From: Alphaproteobacteria bacterium
GTDB taxonomy: Bacteria > Pseudomonadota > Alphaproteobacteria > Rs-D84
DNA length: 45,299 bases
Direction of reading: 5' to 3'
Assembly: GCA_017403085.1 (NCBI GenBank)
Contig: JAFQOQ010000002.1
Location: 1 to 45,299, forward strand
In this document: positions 16,463-26,609 of the stretch, in pieces
Layout of the letters: the number at the start of each line of letters is the position of its first letter
Numbering within the stretch: the first letter of the stretch is position 1
The notes under the pieces: generated by a model
The model's database searches: none
What the model saw: the letters and a program-made list of their open reading frames with translations, nothing else
What the model was told of the DNA's origin: nothing
Position numbers and translations under genes: made by a program

Positions 16463-16500
16463 CACGTATGTAATGTACGTGAGTAATCTGTGATGCAGAT
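16463..16500 (+). promoter_or_regulatory. Paired hairpins between rpsL and rpsG
   Basis: CACGTA/TACGTG (16463-16468 with 16476-16481) and ATCTG/CAGAT (16486-16490 with 16496-16500), followed by AAAAAGGAAA before rpsG. Confidence 0.5.
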
Positions 16501-16507
16501 GAAGTGA

Positions 16508-16996
<489 letters not shown>

Positions 16997-17023
16997 TAAA
17001 TACAAAGGCAAAGGAAAGATACA

Positions 17024-19105
17024 ATGTCAGTCGGGAAAACCGCACCTTTACATATGTACCGCAATATTGGCATTATGGCCCATATTGACGCGGGTAAAAC
17101 AACAACTTCTGAACGTATCTTGTTCTATACGGGTAAAACATACAAGATTGGTGAAGTGCACGATGGTGGCGCGACCATGGACTGGATGGCCCAGGAACAG
17201 GAACGTGGTATTACAATTACGTCCGCGGCGACAACATGCTTCTGGCGCGATCATCGTATTAACTTGATTGACACACCGGGGCACGTGGATTTTACAATGG
17301 AGGTAGAACGTTCATTGCGCGTGTTGGACGGTGCAGTTGCGGTTTTTGAATCTGTATCTGGTGTTCAGCCACAGTCGGAGACAGTATGGCGTCAGGCCGA
17401 CCGTTATGCGGTTCCACGTATTTGCTTTATTAATAAGATGGATCGTATCGGTGGTAACTTCTTCCGCTGTGTTGATATGCTTCGCGAACGCCTGGGGGCA
17501 AATCCATTGGTTTTGAATTTCCCAATTGGTGCAGAATCTGATTTCCGTGGCGTTGTCGATGTTATTGAAATGAAGGGCATTGTTTGGGAAGATGATATGG
17601 GTAAAGAACCACATGTTATTGAAATCCCAGAAGATTTGAAGGAAAAAGCCCAGGAACTGCACGATAAATTGGTTGAAGAAGTTGTGACGCTGGATGATGA
17701 AATCATGGAAGCGTACATGGAAGGTAATGTGCCAGATGTTGCGACCATTAGAAAGTTAATCCGCAAAGGTACAATTGGTCAGAACTTTAACCCAGTATTG
17801 TGTGGTACTGCGTTTAAGAACAAGGGTGTTCAGCCATTGTTGGATGCGATTGTTGATTATTTGCCAAGCCCATTGGATATTCCTGCGATTAAGGGTACTA
17901 AAATGGATGGCGAAACAGCCGACGAACGCAAACCAGATGCCAAGGAACCATTTAGTGCATTGGCGTTTAAGGTTGCCAACGACCCATTTGTTGGTAATTT
18001 GATGTTTATCCGTATTTATTCGGGTAAGTTGGTATCAGGTTCTTATATCTATAATTCTAACCGTGATAAACGCGAACGCGTTGGTCGTATGTTGTTGATG
18101 CATTCTAATAATCGTGAAGAAATCAAAGAAGCGTCGGCAGGTGACATTATCACATTGGTTGGTATGAAGGAAACAATTACTGGCGATACGCTGTGTGATG
18201 AATCTAATCCAATCTTGTTGGAATCAATCCATGTTCCAGAGCCAGTTATGAGTATTGCGGTTGAACCAAAAACCAAGGCGGACATTGAAAAGATGTCTTT
18301 GGGGCTGCAGGCGTTGGCCAAAGAAGATCCGTCATTCCGCGTATCGGTTGATGAAGAATCTGGTCAGACGATTCTGTCAGGTGTTGGTGAATTGCACTTG
18401 GAAATTTTGGTTGATAGATTGCTGCGTGAATTCAAGGTCGATGTTAATGTTGGCGAACCACGTATTGCGTATCGTGAAACATTCCGCAAACCAATTACAG
18501 AAGAATATACACATAAGAAACAGTCTGGTGGTTCGGGTCAGTATGCACAAGTTAAAATTGAATTTGAACCATTAGAACCAGGCCAGGGATATGAATTCGA
18601 CAACAAGATTGTTGGTGGTGCGATTCCAAAAGAATATATCCCGGGTGTGGAAAAAGGTTTGAAGATAGCGCAACAGACAGGTGTTCTGATTGGCTATCCA
18701 ACAGTGGATTTCAAGGCTACATTGGTAGATGGTAAGTATCATGAAGTCGATTCTAATGTATTGTGCTTTGAAATTGCGGCACGCGCATGCTTCCGCGAAG
18801 CGATGAAGAAGGCGTCGCCGAAATTGCTGGAACCGATTATGAAGCTTTCGGTGACAACACCGGAAGAATACGTCGGTGACATCATTGGGGACTTGAACAG
18901 TCGTCGTGGGCAAATCAATGGTATCGAAACGCAATTCGGTAACCAGCAGATTTCAGCATTTGTTCCATTGGCGAATCTGTTTGGGTACGTAAAGACATTG
19001 CGTTCTTTGTCACAGGGTCGCGCAAATCCATATATGGAATTGTCACACTATGACGAAGTCCCGACAAACGTTGCTGACGAAGTAATCAAGAAGCTGACGA
19101 AATAA
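17024..19105 (+). CDS. fusA: Elongation factor G
   Basis: 693 aa, standard length. Drives translocation and, with RRF, ribosome recycling. G motifs are [28 protein letters not shown] and NKMDRIGG. Domain IV/V blocks include [17 protein letters not shown] and [11 protein letters not shown]. It starts 27 nt after rpsG with GGAAAG upstream. One copy is present; no second EF-G lies in the window. Confidence 0.98.
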   Translation: MSVGKTAPLHMYRNIGIMAHIDAGKTTTSERILFYTGKTYKIGEVHDGGATMDWMAQEQERGITITSAATTCFWRDHRINLIDTPGHVDFTMEVERSLRVLDGAVAVFESVSGVQPQSETVWRQADRYAVPRICFINKMDRIGGNFFRCVDMLRERLGANPLVLNFPIGAESDFRGVVDVIEMKGIVWEDDMGKEPHVIEIPEDLKEKAQELHDKLVEEVVTLDDEIMEAYMEGNVPDVATIRKLIRKGTIGQNFNPVLCGTAFKNKGVQPLLDAIVDYLPSPLDIPAIKGTKMDGETADERKPDAKEPFSALAFKVANDPFVGNLMFIRIYSGKLVSGSYIYNSNRDKRERVGRMLLMHSNNREEIKEASAGDIITLVGMKETITGDTLCDESNPILLESIHVPEPVMSIAVEPKTKADIEKMSLGLQALAKEDPSFRVSVDEESGQTILSGVGELHLEILVDRLLREFKVDVNVGEPRIAYRETFRKPITEEYTHKKQSGGSGQYAQVKIEFEPLEPGQGYEFDNKIVGGAIPKEYIPGVEKGLKIAQQTGVLIGYPTVDFKATLVDGKYHEVDSNVLCFEIAARACFREAMKKASPKLLEPIMKLSVTTPEEYVGDIIGDLNSRRGQINGIETQFGNQQISAFVPLANLFGYVKTLRSLSQGRANPYMELSHYDEVPTNVADEVIKKLTK

Positions 19106-19152
19106 TAAGTAAGAAGTTTTTAAATTAACAAACAAAGCCTAAGGAGAAAACT

Positions 19153-20340
19153 ATGGCAAAAGAAAAGTATATAAGAAGCAAACCGCATGTCAATATCGGT
19201 ACTATTGGTCACGTTGATCATGGTAAAACAACATTGACTGCTGCTATTGTTCATTACTATGGTGTTGGTGCAGACGCTGCAAAAGGTGTTGATCAAATCG
19301 ACAATGCACCAGAAGAAAAACAGCGTGGTATTACAATTAATACAGCACACGTTGAATATGAAACAGCAGAACGTCATTATGCACACGTTGATTGCCCAGG
19401 ACACGCGGACTATGTTAAAAACATGATTACCGGTGCGGCACAGATGGACGGTGCTATCTTGGTGGTTGCTGCAACAGACGGTCCAATGCCACAGACACGC
19501 GAACACGTTTTGTTGGCACGTCAGGTTGGTATGGGCAAGATTATTGTTTTCTTGAACAAATGTGACTTGGCAAACGATCCAGAATTGCTGGAATTGGTTG
19601 AAATGGAAATCCGTGAATTGTTGTCTGCAAATGGTTTTGATGGCGACAATGCACCAATCATCCGTGGTTCAGCTGTTTCTGCAGTAGAAGAAAAGAACGA
19701 TGGTTTGGGTAAAGAAGCAATTGATGCTTTGTTGAAAGCATGTGACGAATATATCCCATTGCCAGAACGTCCAGTTGATAAACCATTCTTGATGCCAATC
19801 GAAGACGTGTTCTCTATCACAGGTCGTGGTACAGTGGTTACAGGTCGTGTTGAATCTGGTGTTATCAAAGTTGGTGACGAATGCGAAATCGTTGGTTTGC
19901 GCCCAACACAGAAAACAACAGTTACAGGCGTTGAAATGTTCCGTAAATTGTTGGATCAGGGTGAAGCCGGTGATAACGTAGGTTTGTTGCTGCGTGGTAC
20001 AAAGAAGGAAGATGTAGAACGCGGTCAGATTATCTGCAAACCAGGTTCTATTACACCACACACAGACTTTGAAGCAGAAGTTTATATCTTGACGAAAGAA
20101 GAAGGTGGCCGTCATACAGCATTCTTCTCTAACTATCGTCCTCAGTTCTACTTCAGCACAACAGACGTTACAGGTACAATCACATTGCCAGCAGACAAAG
20201 AAATGGTTCTGCCAGGTGACAATGTCCGTATCACAGTGCAATTGATTGCACCAATTGCTATGGACGAAGGTCGTCGCTTTGCTATCCGTGAAGGCGGACG
20301 CACAGTTGGCGCAGGTGTTGTATCCAAAATCATTAAATAA
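19153..20340 (+). CDS. tuf: Elongation factor Tu
   Basis: 395 aa. Delivers aminoacyl-tRNA. G motifs are [26 protein letters not shown] and NKCD. Domain II holds [13 protein letters not shown] and the end reads [15 protein letters not shown]. Codon choice is more biased than in neighbours (frequent GCA, GGT, ACA), as expected for the most abundant protein. AAGGAG precedes ATG 19153. Only one tuf is visible here. Confidence 0.98.
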   Translation: MAKEKYIRSKPHVNIGTIGHVDHGKTTLTAAIVHYYGVGADAAKGVDQIDNAPEEKQRGITINTAHVEYETAERHYAHVDCPGHADYVKNMITGAAQMDGAILVVAATDGPMPQTREHVLLARQVGMGKIIVFLNKCDLANDPELLELVEMEIRELLSANGFDGDNAPIIRGSAVSAVEEKNDGLGKEAIDALLKACDEYIPLPERPVDKPFLMPIEDVFSITGRGTVVTGRVESGVIKVGDECEIVGLRPTQKTTVTGVEMFRKLLDQGEAGDNVGLLLRGTKKEDVERGQIICKPGSITPHTDFEAEVYILTKEEGGRHTAFFSNYRPQFYFSTTDVTGTITLPADKEMVLPGDNVRITVQLIAPIAMDEGRRFAIREGGRTVGAGVVSKIIK

Positions 20341-20351
20341 TTAAACAGTCA

Positions 20352-20396
20352 TGGGTCGGTGTAACTGAATTAAAAGCGTCAGTGATTACCGGCCCA
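20352..20396 (+). promoter_or_regulatory. Strong hairpin between tuf and rpsJ
   Basis: TGGGTCGGT (20352-20360) pairs with ACCGGCCCA (20388-20396) using one G-T pair, and ACTG (20364-20367) with CAGT (20380-20383) continues the stem. No T run follows. It lies where an S10-operon leader would sit. Confidence 0.7.
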
Positions 20397-20418
20397 GACA
20401 AATATAAGGAAAACGGTA

Positions 20419-20730
20419 ATGGTACCAACATCAAAAATTCGTATCAAATTGACAGCGTTTGATCATCGTATTCTGATGGAATCTGTTGAAGAAATTGTGA
20501 AAACCGCAAAACGCACAGGCGCAGATGTGGTTGGACCAGTTCGCTTGCCAACATTGGTTCAGAAATTTACGGTCAATCGTTCCCCACACGTTGATAAAAA
20601 GTCACGTGAGCAGTTCGAAATCCGCAATCATAAAGCGGTTGTCGATATTGTTAATCCAACCCCTCAGACAGTAGATGCCTTGATGAAGTTGGATTTGGCG
20701 TCAGGTGTTGATGTGAAAATTAAATTGTAA
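20419..20730 (+). CDS. rpsJ: 30S ribosomal protein S10 (NusE)
   Basis: 103 aa, full length. Binds the 16S 3' domain and joins NusB in antitermination. [53 protein letters not shown] and the end SGVDVKIKL match the family. AAGGAAAACGGT precedes the ATG. First gene of the S10 cluster and preceded by a stable hairpin. Confidence 0.98.
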   Translation: MVPTSKIRIKLTAFDHRILMESVEEIVKTAKRTGADVVGPVRLPTLVQKFTVNRSPHVDKKSREQFEIRNHKAVVDIVNPTPQTVDALMKLDLASGVDVKIKL

Positions 20731-20742
20731 AAAATAAAAAAC

Positions 20743-20789
20743 TGTTAGTGTTGGCGGGAAAATATTCTGAGTCCTGCTAACCTCTGACA
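20743..20789 (+). promoter_or_regulatory. Long hairpin between rpsJ and rplC
   Basis: TGTTAG (20743-20748) pairs with CTGACA (20784-20789) and GTTGGCGGGA (20750-20759) with TCCTGCTAAC (20772-20781): 16 pairs with a small internal loop and a 12-nt apex. No U tract follows. Confidence 0.72.
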
Positions 20790-20807
20790 TAAAAAAAGGC
20801 ATAAAAA

Positions 20808-21533
20808 ATGAAACGTAGCGGATTAATTACAACAAAAATTGGTATGACGCGTCTGTATGATGATGGCGGCGTTGCACATCCTGTCACGGTGTTGGCGGTT
20901 GGTGATTGCGCAGTCATTGGAAATCGCACGCAGGAAAAAAATGGTTATGTTGCGAACATCTTAGGTTTGCGCGAAGCCAAAGCAAAACATGTTGCAAAAC
21001 CACAGTTGGTTGCAGCGGAAAAGGCAGGTGTTAAACCTTATCGCAAGGTCGTAGAGTTCCGTGTATCTGACGATTGCGTTATCCCAGCAGGGACACAGTT
21101 GTTGGCGTCTCATTTTGTTGCCGGTCAATTCGTTGATGTCCAAGCAACAAGCAAGGGTAAAGGATTCCAGGGTGCGATGAAACGTCATAACTTTGGCGGT
21201 AAAGAAGCAACCCATGGTGTTTTGAAAGCACATCGTTCAATCGGTGGTACTGGTATGCGTGAATGGCCAGGCCGTGTATTGAAAGGCAAAAAGATGGCTG
21301 GACAGATGGGTAATGAAACCGTAACTGTTCAGAACTTGAAAGTGTTCGGTACAGACGAAGCAGAAAATTTAATCTTCGTCGAAGGCGCAGTCCCAGGTGC
21401 AAATGGTACATTTGTATTGGTCACAGACGCAATTAAAAAAGAACACAAAGATTTACCAGTTCCAACAAAAACTGCAACAGTTGCAGACAATGGCACTGAA
21501 ACAGCAACCGAAACAGAAGCTGTTGTGGAATAA
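20808..21533 (+). CDS. rplC: 50S ribosomal protein L3 with acidic C-terminal tail
   Basis: 241 aa, longer than the usual 205-215. Early 23S assembly protein reaching the peptidyl-transferase centre. MKRSGLITTKIGMTRLYDDGG, GKGFQGAMKRHNFGGKEATHGVLKAHR and GRVLKGKKMAGQMGNE are conserved. After VTDAIKKEHKDLPVP comes a low-complexity Thr/Glu/Ala tail (TETATETEAVVE). The extra tail is real frame, not a fusion. The ribosome site is weak (AAAAAAAGGC). Confidence 0.97.
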   Translation: MKRSGLITTKIGMTRLYDDGGVAHPVTVLAVGDCAVIGNRTQEKNGYVANILGLREAKAKHVAKPQLVAAEKAGVKPYRKVVEFRVSDDCVIPAGTQLLASHFVAGQFVDVQATSKGKGFQGAMKRHNFGGKEATHGVLKAHRSIGGTGMREWPGRVLKGKKMAGQMGNETVTVQNLKVFGTDEAENLIFVEGAVPGANGTFVLVTDAIKKEHKDLPVPTKTATVADNGTETATETEAVVE

Positions 21534-21569
21534 TAAATTAATAGCGACAGCAAGAGTGAGGTAATTAAA

Positions 21570-22190
21570 ATGCAATTAGAAATTATAAATTTTGATGGCA
21601 AATCAGTTGGTAAAGTTGAACTGTCTGATAGCATCTTTGGTGTTGAACCACGTGCAGACATTTTGCATCGCGTTGTCACATGGCAGCGTGCAAAACAGCG
21701 TGCAGGAACACATGCAGTGAAAACTGTTTCTGATGTAGAAGGCAGCGGTAAAAAGGCTTTCAAACAGAAAAAAACAGGTAATGCACGTCAGGGTGAAAAA
21801 TACAATGTGCATATGCGCGGCGGTGGTGTTGTTCATGGACCAGTTGTTCGTGATCACAGCATTGATCTGCCAAAGAAAGTACGCAGCTTGGGCTTGAAAA
21901 TGGCTTTGTCTTCTAAGGTTAAAGATGGCAGCTTGATTGTTATCGATTCTGAAAAATTGGCAACAGCTAAAACAAATGCGTTTGCAAAACAGTTAAAGAA
22001 ATTGGATATTGCATCTGCATTGTTCGTAGGGGCGACAGAATTAGATGAAAACTTTAAGAAATCTGTGGCAAATATCGCAAATATTGATGCGTTGCCAACG
22101 ATTGGCTTGAACGTTTTGGATATTCTGAAGCATGAGAAGTTGGTTTTGACAGCAGACGCAGTCAAAGCGGTTGAAGCAAGATTGGCGTAA
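21570..22190 (+). CDS. rplD: 50S ribosomal protein L4
   Basis: 206 aa. Binds 23S domain I and lines the exit tunnel; in enterobacteria it also represses the S10 operon. The tunnel loop KQKKTGNARQGEKYNVHMRGGGVVHGP is intact, as is LPKKVRSLGLKMALSSKV. GTGAGGTAATTAA precedes ATG 21570. Confidence 0.96.
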   Translation: MQLEIINFDGKSVGKVELSDSIFGVEPRADILHRVVTWQRAKQRAGTHAVKTVSDVEGSGKKAFKQKKTGNARQGEKYNVHMRGGGVVHGPVVRDHSIDLPKKVRSLGLKMALSSKVKDGSLIVIDSEKLATAKTNAFAKQLKKLDIASALFVGATELDENFKKSVANIANIDALPTIGLNVLDILKHEKLVLTADAVKAVEARLA

Positions 22191-22214
22191 TCTTAAGAAT
22201 TGAAGGTAAGCAAA

Positions 22215-22547
22215 ATGGCAGAAAAGAAAGTAAGTGCAGAGAAAAAAATCGTTGCGACAGCCGGTATTTATGATATACTGCGTCGTCCGATTATCTCGGA
22301 AAAGGCAGCAAAATTGTCTGAAAGCAATGGTGTTGCGTTCGAAGTTGCAGTTTCTGCAACTAAGGAAGATGTGGCACGTGCAGTCGAAGCAATCTATGGT
22401 GTTAAACCATCTAAGGTTAATATCGTAGTCACAAAAGGTAAGGTAAAATCTTTCCGTGGGCGCAGCACAGGCACACAACGTACAGTTAAAAAGGCATACG
22501 TATCATTGCCGGCAGATGCAAAACTGGATTTGTCAGCAAATATGTAG
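22215..22547 (+). CDS. rplW: 50S ribosomal protein L23
   Basis: 110 aa from ATG 22215, preceded by AAGGTAAGC. A longer frame from 22200 lacks a ribosome site. L23 lies at the tunnel exit and docks trigger factor and SRP. YDILRRPIISEKAAKL, FEVAVSATKEDVARAVEAIYGVKPSKVN and the loop GKVKSFRGRSTGTQRTVKKAYV match the family. Confidence 0.95.
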   Translation: MAEKKVSAEKKIVATAGIYDILRRPIISEKAAKLSESNGVAFEVAVSATKEDVARAVEAIYGVKPSKVNIVVTKGKVKSFRGRSTGTQRTVKKAYVSLPADAKLDLSANM

Positions 22548-22558
22548 TATAATGAACG

Positions 22559-22602
22559 GCCTTGGCAGAGAACCCAGAATATATGGATGCTATTGTCAAG
22601 GC
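22559..22602 (+). promoter_or_regulatory. Hairpin between rplW and rplB
   Basis: GCCTTGGCA (22559-22567) pairs with TGTCAAGGC (22594-22602): nine pairs with one G-T. A TATAAT word (22548-22553) lies just upstream but has only a poor -35. Confidence 0.6.
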
Positions 22603-22622
22603 ATAAATAAAGGTAAGAAAAA

Positions 22623-23456
22623 ATGGCATTGAAGCATTATAAGCCAACAACACCGGGTACGCGCGGTTTGACACAGGTTGATCGCAGCGAATTGTACAGC
22701 GGTGCGCCAGAAAAGGCATTAACAGTTGGTTTGAAGTCCAAAGGCGGACGTAATAACTTTGGTCATGTAACAGTTATGCACCAAGGTGGTGGTCATAAAC
22801 GTAAATATCGTTTGATTGACTTTAAACGTAAGAAAACAGATATTCCTGCGACAGTTGTTCGTTTGGAATATGACCCAAATCGTACTGCATTTATCGCGTT
22901 GATTGAATATACAGACGGTATGCGTTCTTATATTTTAGCACCACGTGATTTAAAGGCAGGTGATGTTGTTATCTCGGCTGCGCATGCAGATATTAAACCA
23001 GGTAACACAATGCCATTAAAGAATATGCCAATCGGTACAATCGTTCATAACGTTGAATTAAAACCAGGGGCGGGCGCACAATTGGCACGTAGTGCGGGTT
23101 GTTATGCTCAGTTAATGGGTAAAGACGGCGTTTATGCACAGATTAAATTGAACAGCGGTGAGTTGCGTAAAGTTCATTCCGATTGTTTGGCAACAGTTGG
23201 CAGCGTTTCTAATCCAGATCAGCGCAATGTCAATTTGGGTAAAGCTGGTCGCGCACGTTGGTTGGGTATCCGTCCATCAGTTCGCGGTATGGCGATGAAC
23301 CCAGTAGATCACCCAATGGGTGGTGGTAATGGTCATTCTAAGGGCCACGAACCGGTATCACGTACAGGTATTCCAGCCAAGGGATATCGTACCCGTAGCA
23401 ATAAACGTACTGCTAAGATGATTATTCGCAGCAGACATTTGGCGAAAAAGAAATAA
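22623..23456 (+). CDS. rplB: 50S ribosomal protein L2
   Basis: 277 aa, full length. Needed for subunit joining and peptidyl transfer. [40 protein letters not shown] and [23 protein letters not shown] are conserved. The normally invariant HPHGGGEG box reads HPMGGGNG: the second His and the Glu are replaced by Met and Asn, while the first His is kept. AAGGTAAGAAAA precedes ATG 22623. Confidence 0.97.
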   Translation: MALKHYKPTTPGTRGLTQVDRSELYSGAPEKALTVGLKSKGGRNNFGHVTVMHQGGGHKRKYRLIDFKRKKTDIPATVVRLEYDPNRTAFIALIEYTDGMRSYILAPRDLKAGDVVISAAHADIKPGNTMPLKNMPIGTIVHNVELKPGAGAQLARSAGCYAQLMGKDGVYAQIKLNSGELRKVHSDCLATVGSVSNPDQRNVNLGKAGRARWLGIRPSVRGMAMNPVDHPMGGGNGHSKGHEPVSRTGIPAKGYRTRSNKRTAKMIIRSRHLAKKK

Positions 23457-23478
23457 TAAGAAATAAACGGAGTAAATG

Positions 23479-23763
23479 ATGTCTCGTTCAGTATGGAAAG
23501 GTCCTTATGTTCATCCGTCCGTCTTGAAAAAGGTGGCGGTGGCGAATGAAAAAGATGACCGCAAACCAATTAAAACATGGTCTCGTGGCAGCACAATTGT
23601 GCCACCAATGGTTGGACTGACTTTTGAAGTTCATAATGGTAACAAGTTTATCCCTGTATCAATCGTAGAAGATATGATTGGTCATAAACTGGGTGAATTT
23701 GCCCCAACACGTACATTTAAAGGCCATGCCGCGAATAAAAAAGCCGCAGCTGGTAAGAAATAA
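23479..23763 (+). CDS. rpsS: 30S ribosomal protein S19
   Basis: 94 aa. Two adjacent ATG codons exist; 23479 was chosen because GGAG lies 6 nt upstream and the family begins MSRSVWKGP. It forms a complex with S13 in the 30S head. [22 protein letters not shown] and [15 protein letters not shown] are conserved. Confidence 0.96.
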   Translation: MSRSVWKGPYVHPSVLKKVAVANEKDDRKPIKTWSRGSTIVPPMVGLTFEVHNGNKFIPVSIVEDMIGHKLGEFAPTRTFKGHAANKKAAAGKK

Positions 23764-23774
23764 GGGGATTAGTT

Positions 23775-24179
23775 ATGACAGCAAGATATGGAATTAAAGA
23801 TAATCAGGTTCGCGCGTTCAATAAAATGATTCGCGTTAGCCATCAGAAGTTGAATCTGGTTTGCGACTTGGTTCGCGGTTTGCCAGTTGAACGCGCAGTA
23901 GATGTTTTGAAGTTTTCAAAAAAGCGTGTTTCTGGTGAAGTGTTGAAGACCCTGTTGTCTGCGGTTGCAAATGCAGAACACAACAAAAAGCTGCCTGTTG
24001 ATACTTTGTTCGTCAAAGAAATTTGGTGTGGTAAAGCATTAACAATGAAGCGCATTATGGCCGGCCCACGTGGTAGTGCCCGTCCAATTCTGAAACCGTT
24101 CTCAAATTTGACAATCGTTTTGGAATCAGGTGTGGCGCCTTCTAAAAAGAAAGCAGCGAAAAAAGAAACAACAAAATAA
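23775..24179 (+). CDS. rplV: 50S ribosomal protein L22
   Basis: 134 aa, slightly long because of a Lys-rich tail (SKKKAAKKETTK). Its beta hairpin (MKRIMAGPRGSARPILKPFS) reaches the exit tunnel, where macrolide-resistance changes map; it looks intact. SHQKLNLVCDLVRGLPVERAVDVLKF is typical. It follows rpsS after 11 nt, so the two are translationally close. Confidence 0.96.
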   Translation: MTARYGIKDNQVRAFNKMIRVSHQKLNLVCDLVRGLPVERAVDVLKFSKKRVSGEVLKTLLSAVANAEHNKKLPVDTLFVKEIWCGKALTMKRIMAGPRGSARPILKPFSNLTIVLESGVAPSKKKAAKKETTK

Positions 24180-24188
24180 GGTAAGTCG

Positions 24189-24251
24189 TGTGGGGTGGTA
24201 TGGAATAAAAATTCCTGAATAAAGTGGAAACGCTTCAAGAACACCCCTACA
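24189..24251 (+). promoter_or_regulatory. Predicted three-way-junction RNA between rplV and rpsC
   Basis: The outer stem TGTGGGGTG (24189-24197) pairs with CACCCCTACA (24242-24251), one bulge. Inside are GGAAT-aaaa-ATTCC (24202-24215) and AAGTG-GAAA-CGCTT (24222-24235), the latter with a GNRA-type GAAA tetraloop. The rpsC ribosome site follows. Confidence 0.65.
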
Positions 24252-24270
24252 AAGTTTAAGGAAAAAAGAA

Positions 24271-24972
24271 ATGGGACAGAAAGTATCACCAATTTCATTG
24301 CGTGAATTTATCAACAAGATTACAGATTCGCGCTGGATTGCAGGTAAAAAGGACTATGCGGCATTGTTGGCAGAAGACGTCAAAATTCGCAAGTTTATTG
24401 AAAAGAAATTAAAGAAAGCTGGATTGGCAAAAGTTGTTATTGAACGTTTTGCTAAGAAGGTTGTCGTGACTATTCATACCAGCAGACCTGGTATGATTAT
24501 TGGTAAGAACGGTGCTGATATCGAAACATTGCGTAATGATATCAAGAAACTGGTTAAAAATGACCAGGTTGTCGTAAATATTTACGAAGTTCGCCGTCCG
24601 GACCTGAATGCGCAATTGGTTGCGCAGAATATTGCACAGCAAATCGAAGGTCGTGTTTCCTTTAAGCGTGCAATGAAAAAAGCAGTGCAAAATGCACAAA
24701 AAGCGGGCGCCCAGGGTATCAAAGTGATGTGTTCTGGTCGTTTAAATGGTGCTGAAATCGCACGTAGCGAACAAATCCGCGAAGGTCGTATTCCATTGCA
24801 TACATTGCGTGCGGATATTGACTATGCGTCAATTCAGGCAAAAACAACATATGGTGTTATCGGCGTGAAAGTTTGGATTTACACAGGTGATGTTGTTAAT
24901 AAAGAAAAACTGGCTTCTGAAATGGCGCGTCCGACTGAATATGCCGGATCAAGCGAAAGAAAGCACAAATAA
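24271..24972 (+). CDS. rpsC: 30S ribosomal protein S3
   Basis: 233 aa. Part of the mRNA entry helicase. The KH type II loop [15 protein letters not shown] is intact, with [19 protein letters not shown] and [31 protein letters not shown] as family blocks. AAGGAAAAAAGAA precedes ATG 24271. The 91-nt gap upstream is one of the largest in the cluster and strongly structured. Confidence 0.97.
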   Translation: MGQKVSPISLREFINKITDSRWIAGKKDYAALLAEDVKIRKFIEKKLKKAGLAKVVIERFAKKVVVTIHTSRPGMIIGKNGADIETLRNDIKKLVKNDQVVVNIYEVRRPDLNAQLVAQNIAQQIEGRVSFKRAMKKAVQNAQKAGAQGIKVMCSGRLNGAEIARSEQIREGRIPLHTLRADIDYASIQAKTTYGVIGVKVWIYTGDVVNKEKLASEMARPTEYAGSSERKHK

Positions 24973-25008
24973 TAATGTAAAAATTATTAGAAATTAAGGA
25001 TTTGTATC

Positions 25009-25422
25009 ATGTTAATGCCAAAGAAAACAAAATTTCGCAAACAGCATAAAGGCCGTATTCACGGTGTTGCGAAAGGTGGCAGTGAATTGGCATTCGGTTC
25101 TTTTGGACTGAAGGCAATGTCACCAGAACGTGTCACAGCGCGTCAAATCGAAGCGGCGCGTCGTGCAATTACAAGACATATGCGTCGTATGGGTAAATTG
25201 TGGATTCGCGTATTCCCAGATGTACCAGTAACCAAGAAACCAGCCGAAGTTCGTATGGGTAAAGGTAAGGGTGCAGTTGAATACTGGATTTGCCGTGTGA
25301 AACCAGGTCGCATTATGTTCGAATTGGACGGTGTTAAACCAGAAGTTGCATATGAAGCGTTTGCGTTGGCGGCGGCAAAACTGCCAGTCAAAACAAAGAT
25401 TGTTGAACGTAAGATGAACTAA
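25009..25422 (+). CDS. rplP: 50S ribosomal protein L16
   Basis: 137 aa starting [24 protein letters not shown] lies 8 nt before ATG 25009, favouring it over ATG 25015. Contacts A-site tRNA and organises the peptidyl-transferase centre. [27 protein letters not shown] and [24 protein letters not shown] are conserved. Confidence 0.97.
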   Translation: MLMPKKTKFRKQHKGRIHGVAKGGSELAFGSFGLKAMSPERVTARQIEAARRAITRHMRRMGKLWIRVFPDVPVTKKPAEVRMGKGKGAVEYWICRVKPGRIMFELDGVKPEVAYEAFALAAAKLPVKTKIVERKMN

Positions 25423-25433
25423 TTATGTCTGTG

Positions 25434-25458
25434 TTTTCTGGGGCGTGTCCCCAGAAAA
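25434..25458 (+). promoter_or_regulatory. 10-bp hairpin between rplP and rpmC
   Basis: TTTTCTGGGG (25434-25443) pairs perfectly with CCCCAGAAAA (25449-25458), loop CGTGT. No U tract follows, so it is unlikely to be a full terminator; mRNA processing or attenuation is possible. Confidence 0.75.
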
Positions 25459-25480
25459 TGCGGGAAAAAAGGTAGCTAAA

Positions 25481-25675
25481 ATGGCAGAAAAAAAAGTAGA
25501 AAAAGAAGCTTTGACAACAGAAGCTTTGGAAAGCAAATTGGCTGATTTGAAAAAAGAACAGATGAACCAACGCTTTCAGCATGCTGCGGGTCAGATGCCA
25601 AAAACACATGTGATGCGTCAGACTCGTCGTGAAATTGCACGTGTTAAGACAAAACTGAACGCTGCAAAAAAATAA
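25481..25675 (+). CDS. rpmC: 50S ribosomal protein L29
   Basis: 64 aa from ATG 25481; a longer frame from 25445 would start inside the hairpin. L29 flanks the tunnel exit next to L23. The helices ESKLADLKKEQMNQRFQHAAGQ and HVMRQTRREIARVKTKLNA are typical. AAAAAAGGTAGC precedes the ATG. This is the usual place, between rplP and rpsQ. Confidence 0.93.
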   Translation: MAEKKVEKEALTTEALESKLADLKKEQMNQRFQHAAGQMPKTHVMRQTRREIARVKTKLNAAKK

Positions 25676-25693
25676 AAAAATTGCTGATTTTTG

Positions 25694-25721
25694 TTGAGAT
25701 TTCTAAAAAATTAGATATTAT
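25694..25721 (+). promoter_or_regulatory. Candidate internal promoter upstream of rpsQ
   Basis: TTGAGA (25694-25699), 16-nt spacer, TATTAT (25716-25721), in the 160-nt rpmC-rpsQ gap, one of the longest in the S10/spc part. Downstream, GGTTTT...AAAACC with inner GAAAAA/TTTTTC (about 25762-25804) can form a hairpin. Confidence 0.4.
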
Positions 25722-25835
25722 AGGCAGGGTCAGAAAAGTAAAAACAAGGATTTAGTCCGTGGTTTTTATGCGAAAAATTTAAGTTTTTCTTAGTGAAAAC
25801 CGTGGGTTAAGCAAACAGGATAAGGGATAGTAGTT

Positions 25836-26105
25836 ATGCCAAGACGAGTACTGCAAGGAACAGTTATCAGTACAGCAAACGACAAAACTGTTGTCGTTGA
25901 AGTGGAACGTCGTTTCCGTCATCCGCTGTATGGTAAGTTCGTAAAGCAAAACAAAAAGTACAAGGCGCACGATGAAAACAACGAATATAATGTTGGTGAA
26001 ATTGTTGCGATTGAAGAACATCGTCCAATCTCTAAGACAAAATCTTGGATTGTTAAGGGGCGCGTTGGTGTTTCCAAAGACGATGCAGTAGAAGTAAGTG
26101 ACTAA
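25836..26105 (+). CDS. rpsQ: 30S ribosomal protein S17
   Basis: 89 aa. Primary 5'-domain assembly protein with an OB fold. [36 protein letters not shown] and [18 protein letters not shown] are the conserved strands. AAGGGATAG lies before ATG 25836. A short acidic tail ([10 protein letters not shown]) follows. Confidence 0.96.
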   Translation: MPRRVLQGTVISTANDKTVVVEVERRFRHPLYGKFVKQNKKYKAHDENNEYNVGEIVAIEEHRPISKTKSWIVKGRVGVSKDDAVEVSD

Positions 26106-26125
26106 ATCACAACAGGTTCTTTGAG

Positions 26126-26191
26126 GCTTTGTGCTGGGATTTTAGGACAGGGCAGTCGGGACCTATAACAAAGCAGCGGGGGATTGCCCCG
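26126..26191 (+). promoter_or_regulatory. Structured spacer between rpsQ and rplN
   Basis: GCTTTGT (26126-26132) pairs with ACAAAGC (26168-26174), enclosing about 35 nt. A second hairpin CGGGG-GATTG-CCCCG follows (26177-26191). This is the junction of the S10 and spc clusters. Confidence 0.5.
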
Positions 26192-26214
26192 TATGCAGGA
26201 AAAGGATTAGAGTT

Positions 26215-26589
26215 ATGATTCAAAATGAAACAGTTATGACAGTTGCAGATAACTCTGGTGCGCGTAAAGCAATGTGCATCAAGGTTTTGGGCGGTTCTCA
26301 TCGTCGTTATGCAACAGTTGGCGACAAGATTGTTGTTGCTATTAAAGAGGCCATTCCACGTGGTAAAGTTCAAAAGGGTACAGTGCAGCGCGCGATTATC
26401 GTTCGTACAAAGTTCCCAGTGAAGCGTCCAGACGGATCGATTATTCGTTTCGACGATAATGCAGTTGTTTTGATTAACAAGAACAACTTTGAACCAATTG
26501 GAACACGTATTTTTGGGCCTATCGCTCGTGAAGTTCGTCGTAAATATGACGTGCAGAAAATCGTGTCTTTGGCACCGGAAGTAATCTAA
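26215..26589 (+). CDS. rplN: 50S ribosomal protein L14
   Basis: 124 aa. Five-stranded barrel at the subunit interface, bridge B8, also the docking site of Rsf[29 protein letters not shown] and [25 protein letters not shown] are diagnostic. GGAAAAGGATTAGAG precedes ATG 26215. Confidence 0.97.
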   Translation: MIQNETVMTVADNSGARKAMCIKVLGGSHRRYATVGDKIVVAIKEAIPRGKVQKGTVQRAIIVRTKFPVKRPDGSIIRFDDNAVVLINKNNFEPIGTRIFGPIAREVRRKYDVQKIVSLAPEVI

Positions 26590-26609
26590 TAACAGATGGA
26601 AGGTCAAAA

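Noticed and set aside
22530..22553. Promoter overlapping the end of rplW
   Set aside because: TATAAT is perfect, but the only candidate -35 (TTGTCA) is 12 nt away; the 17-nt position is TGGATT. Too weak to list separately.
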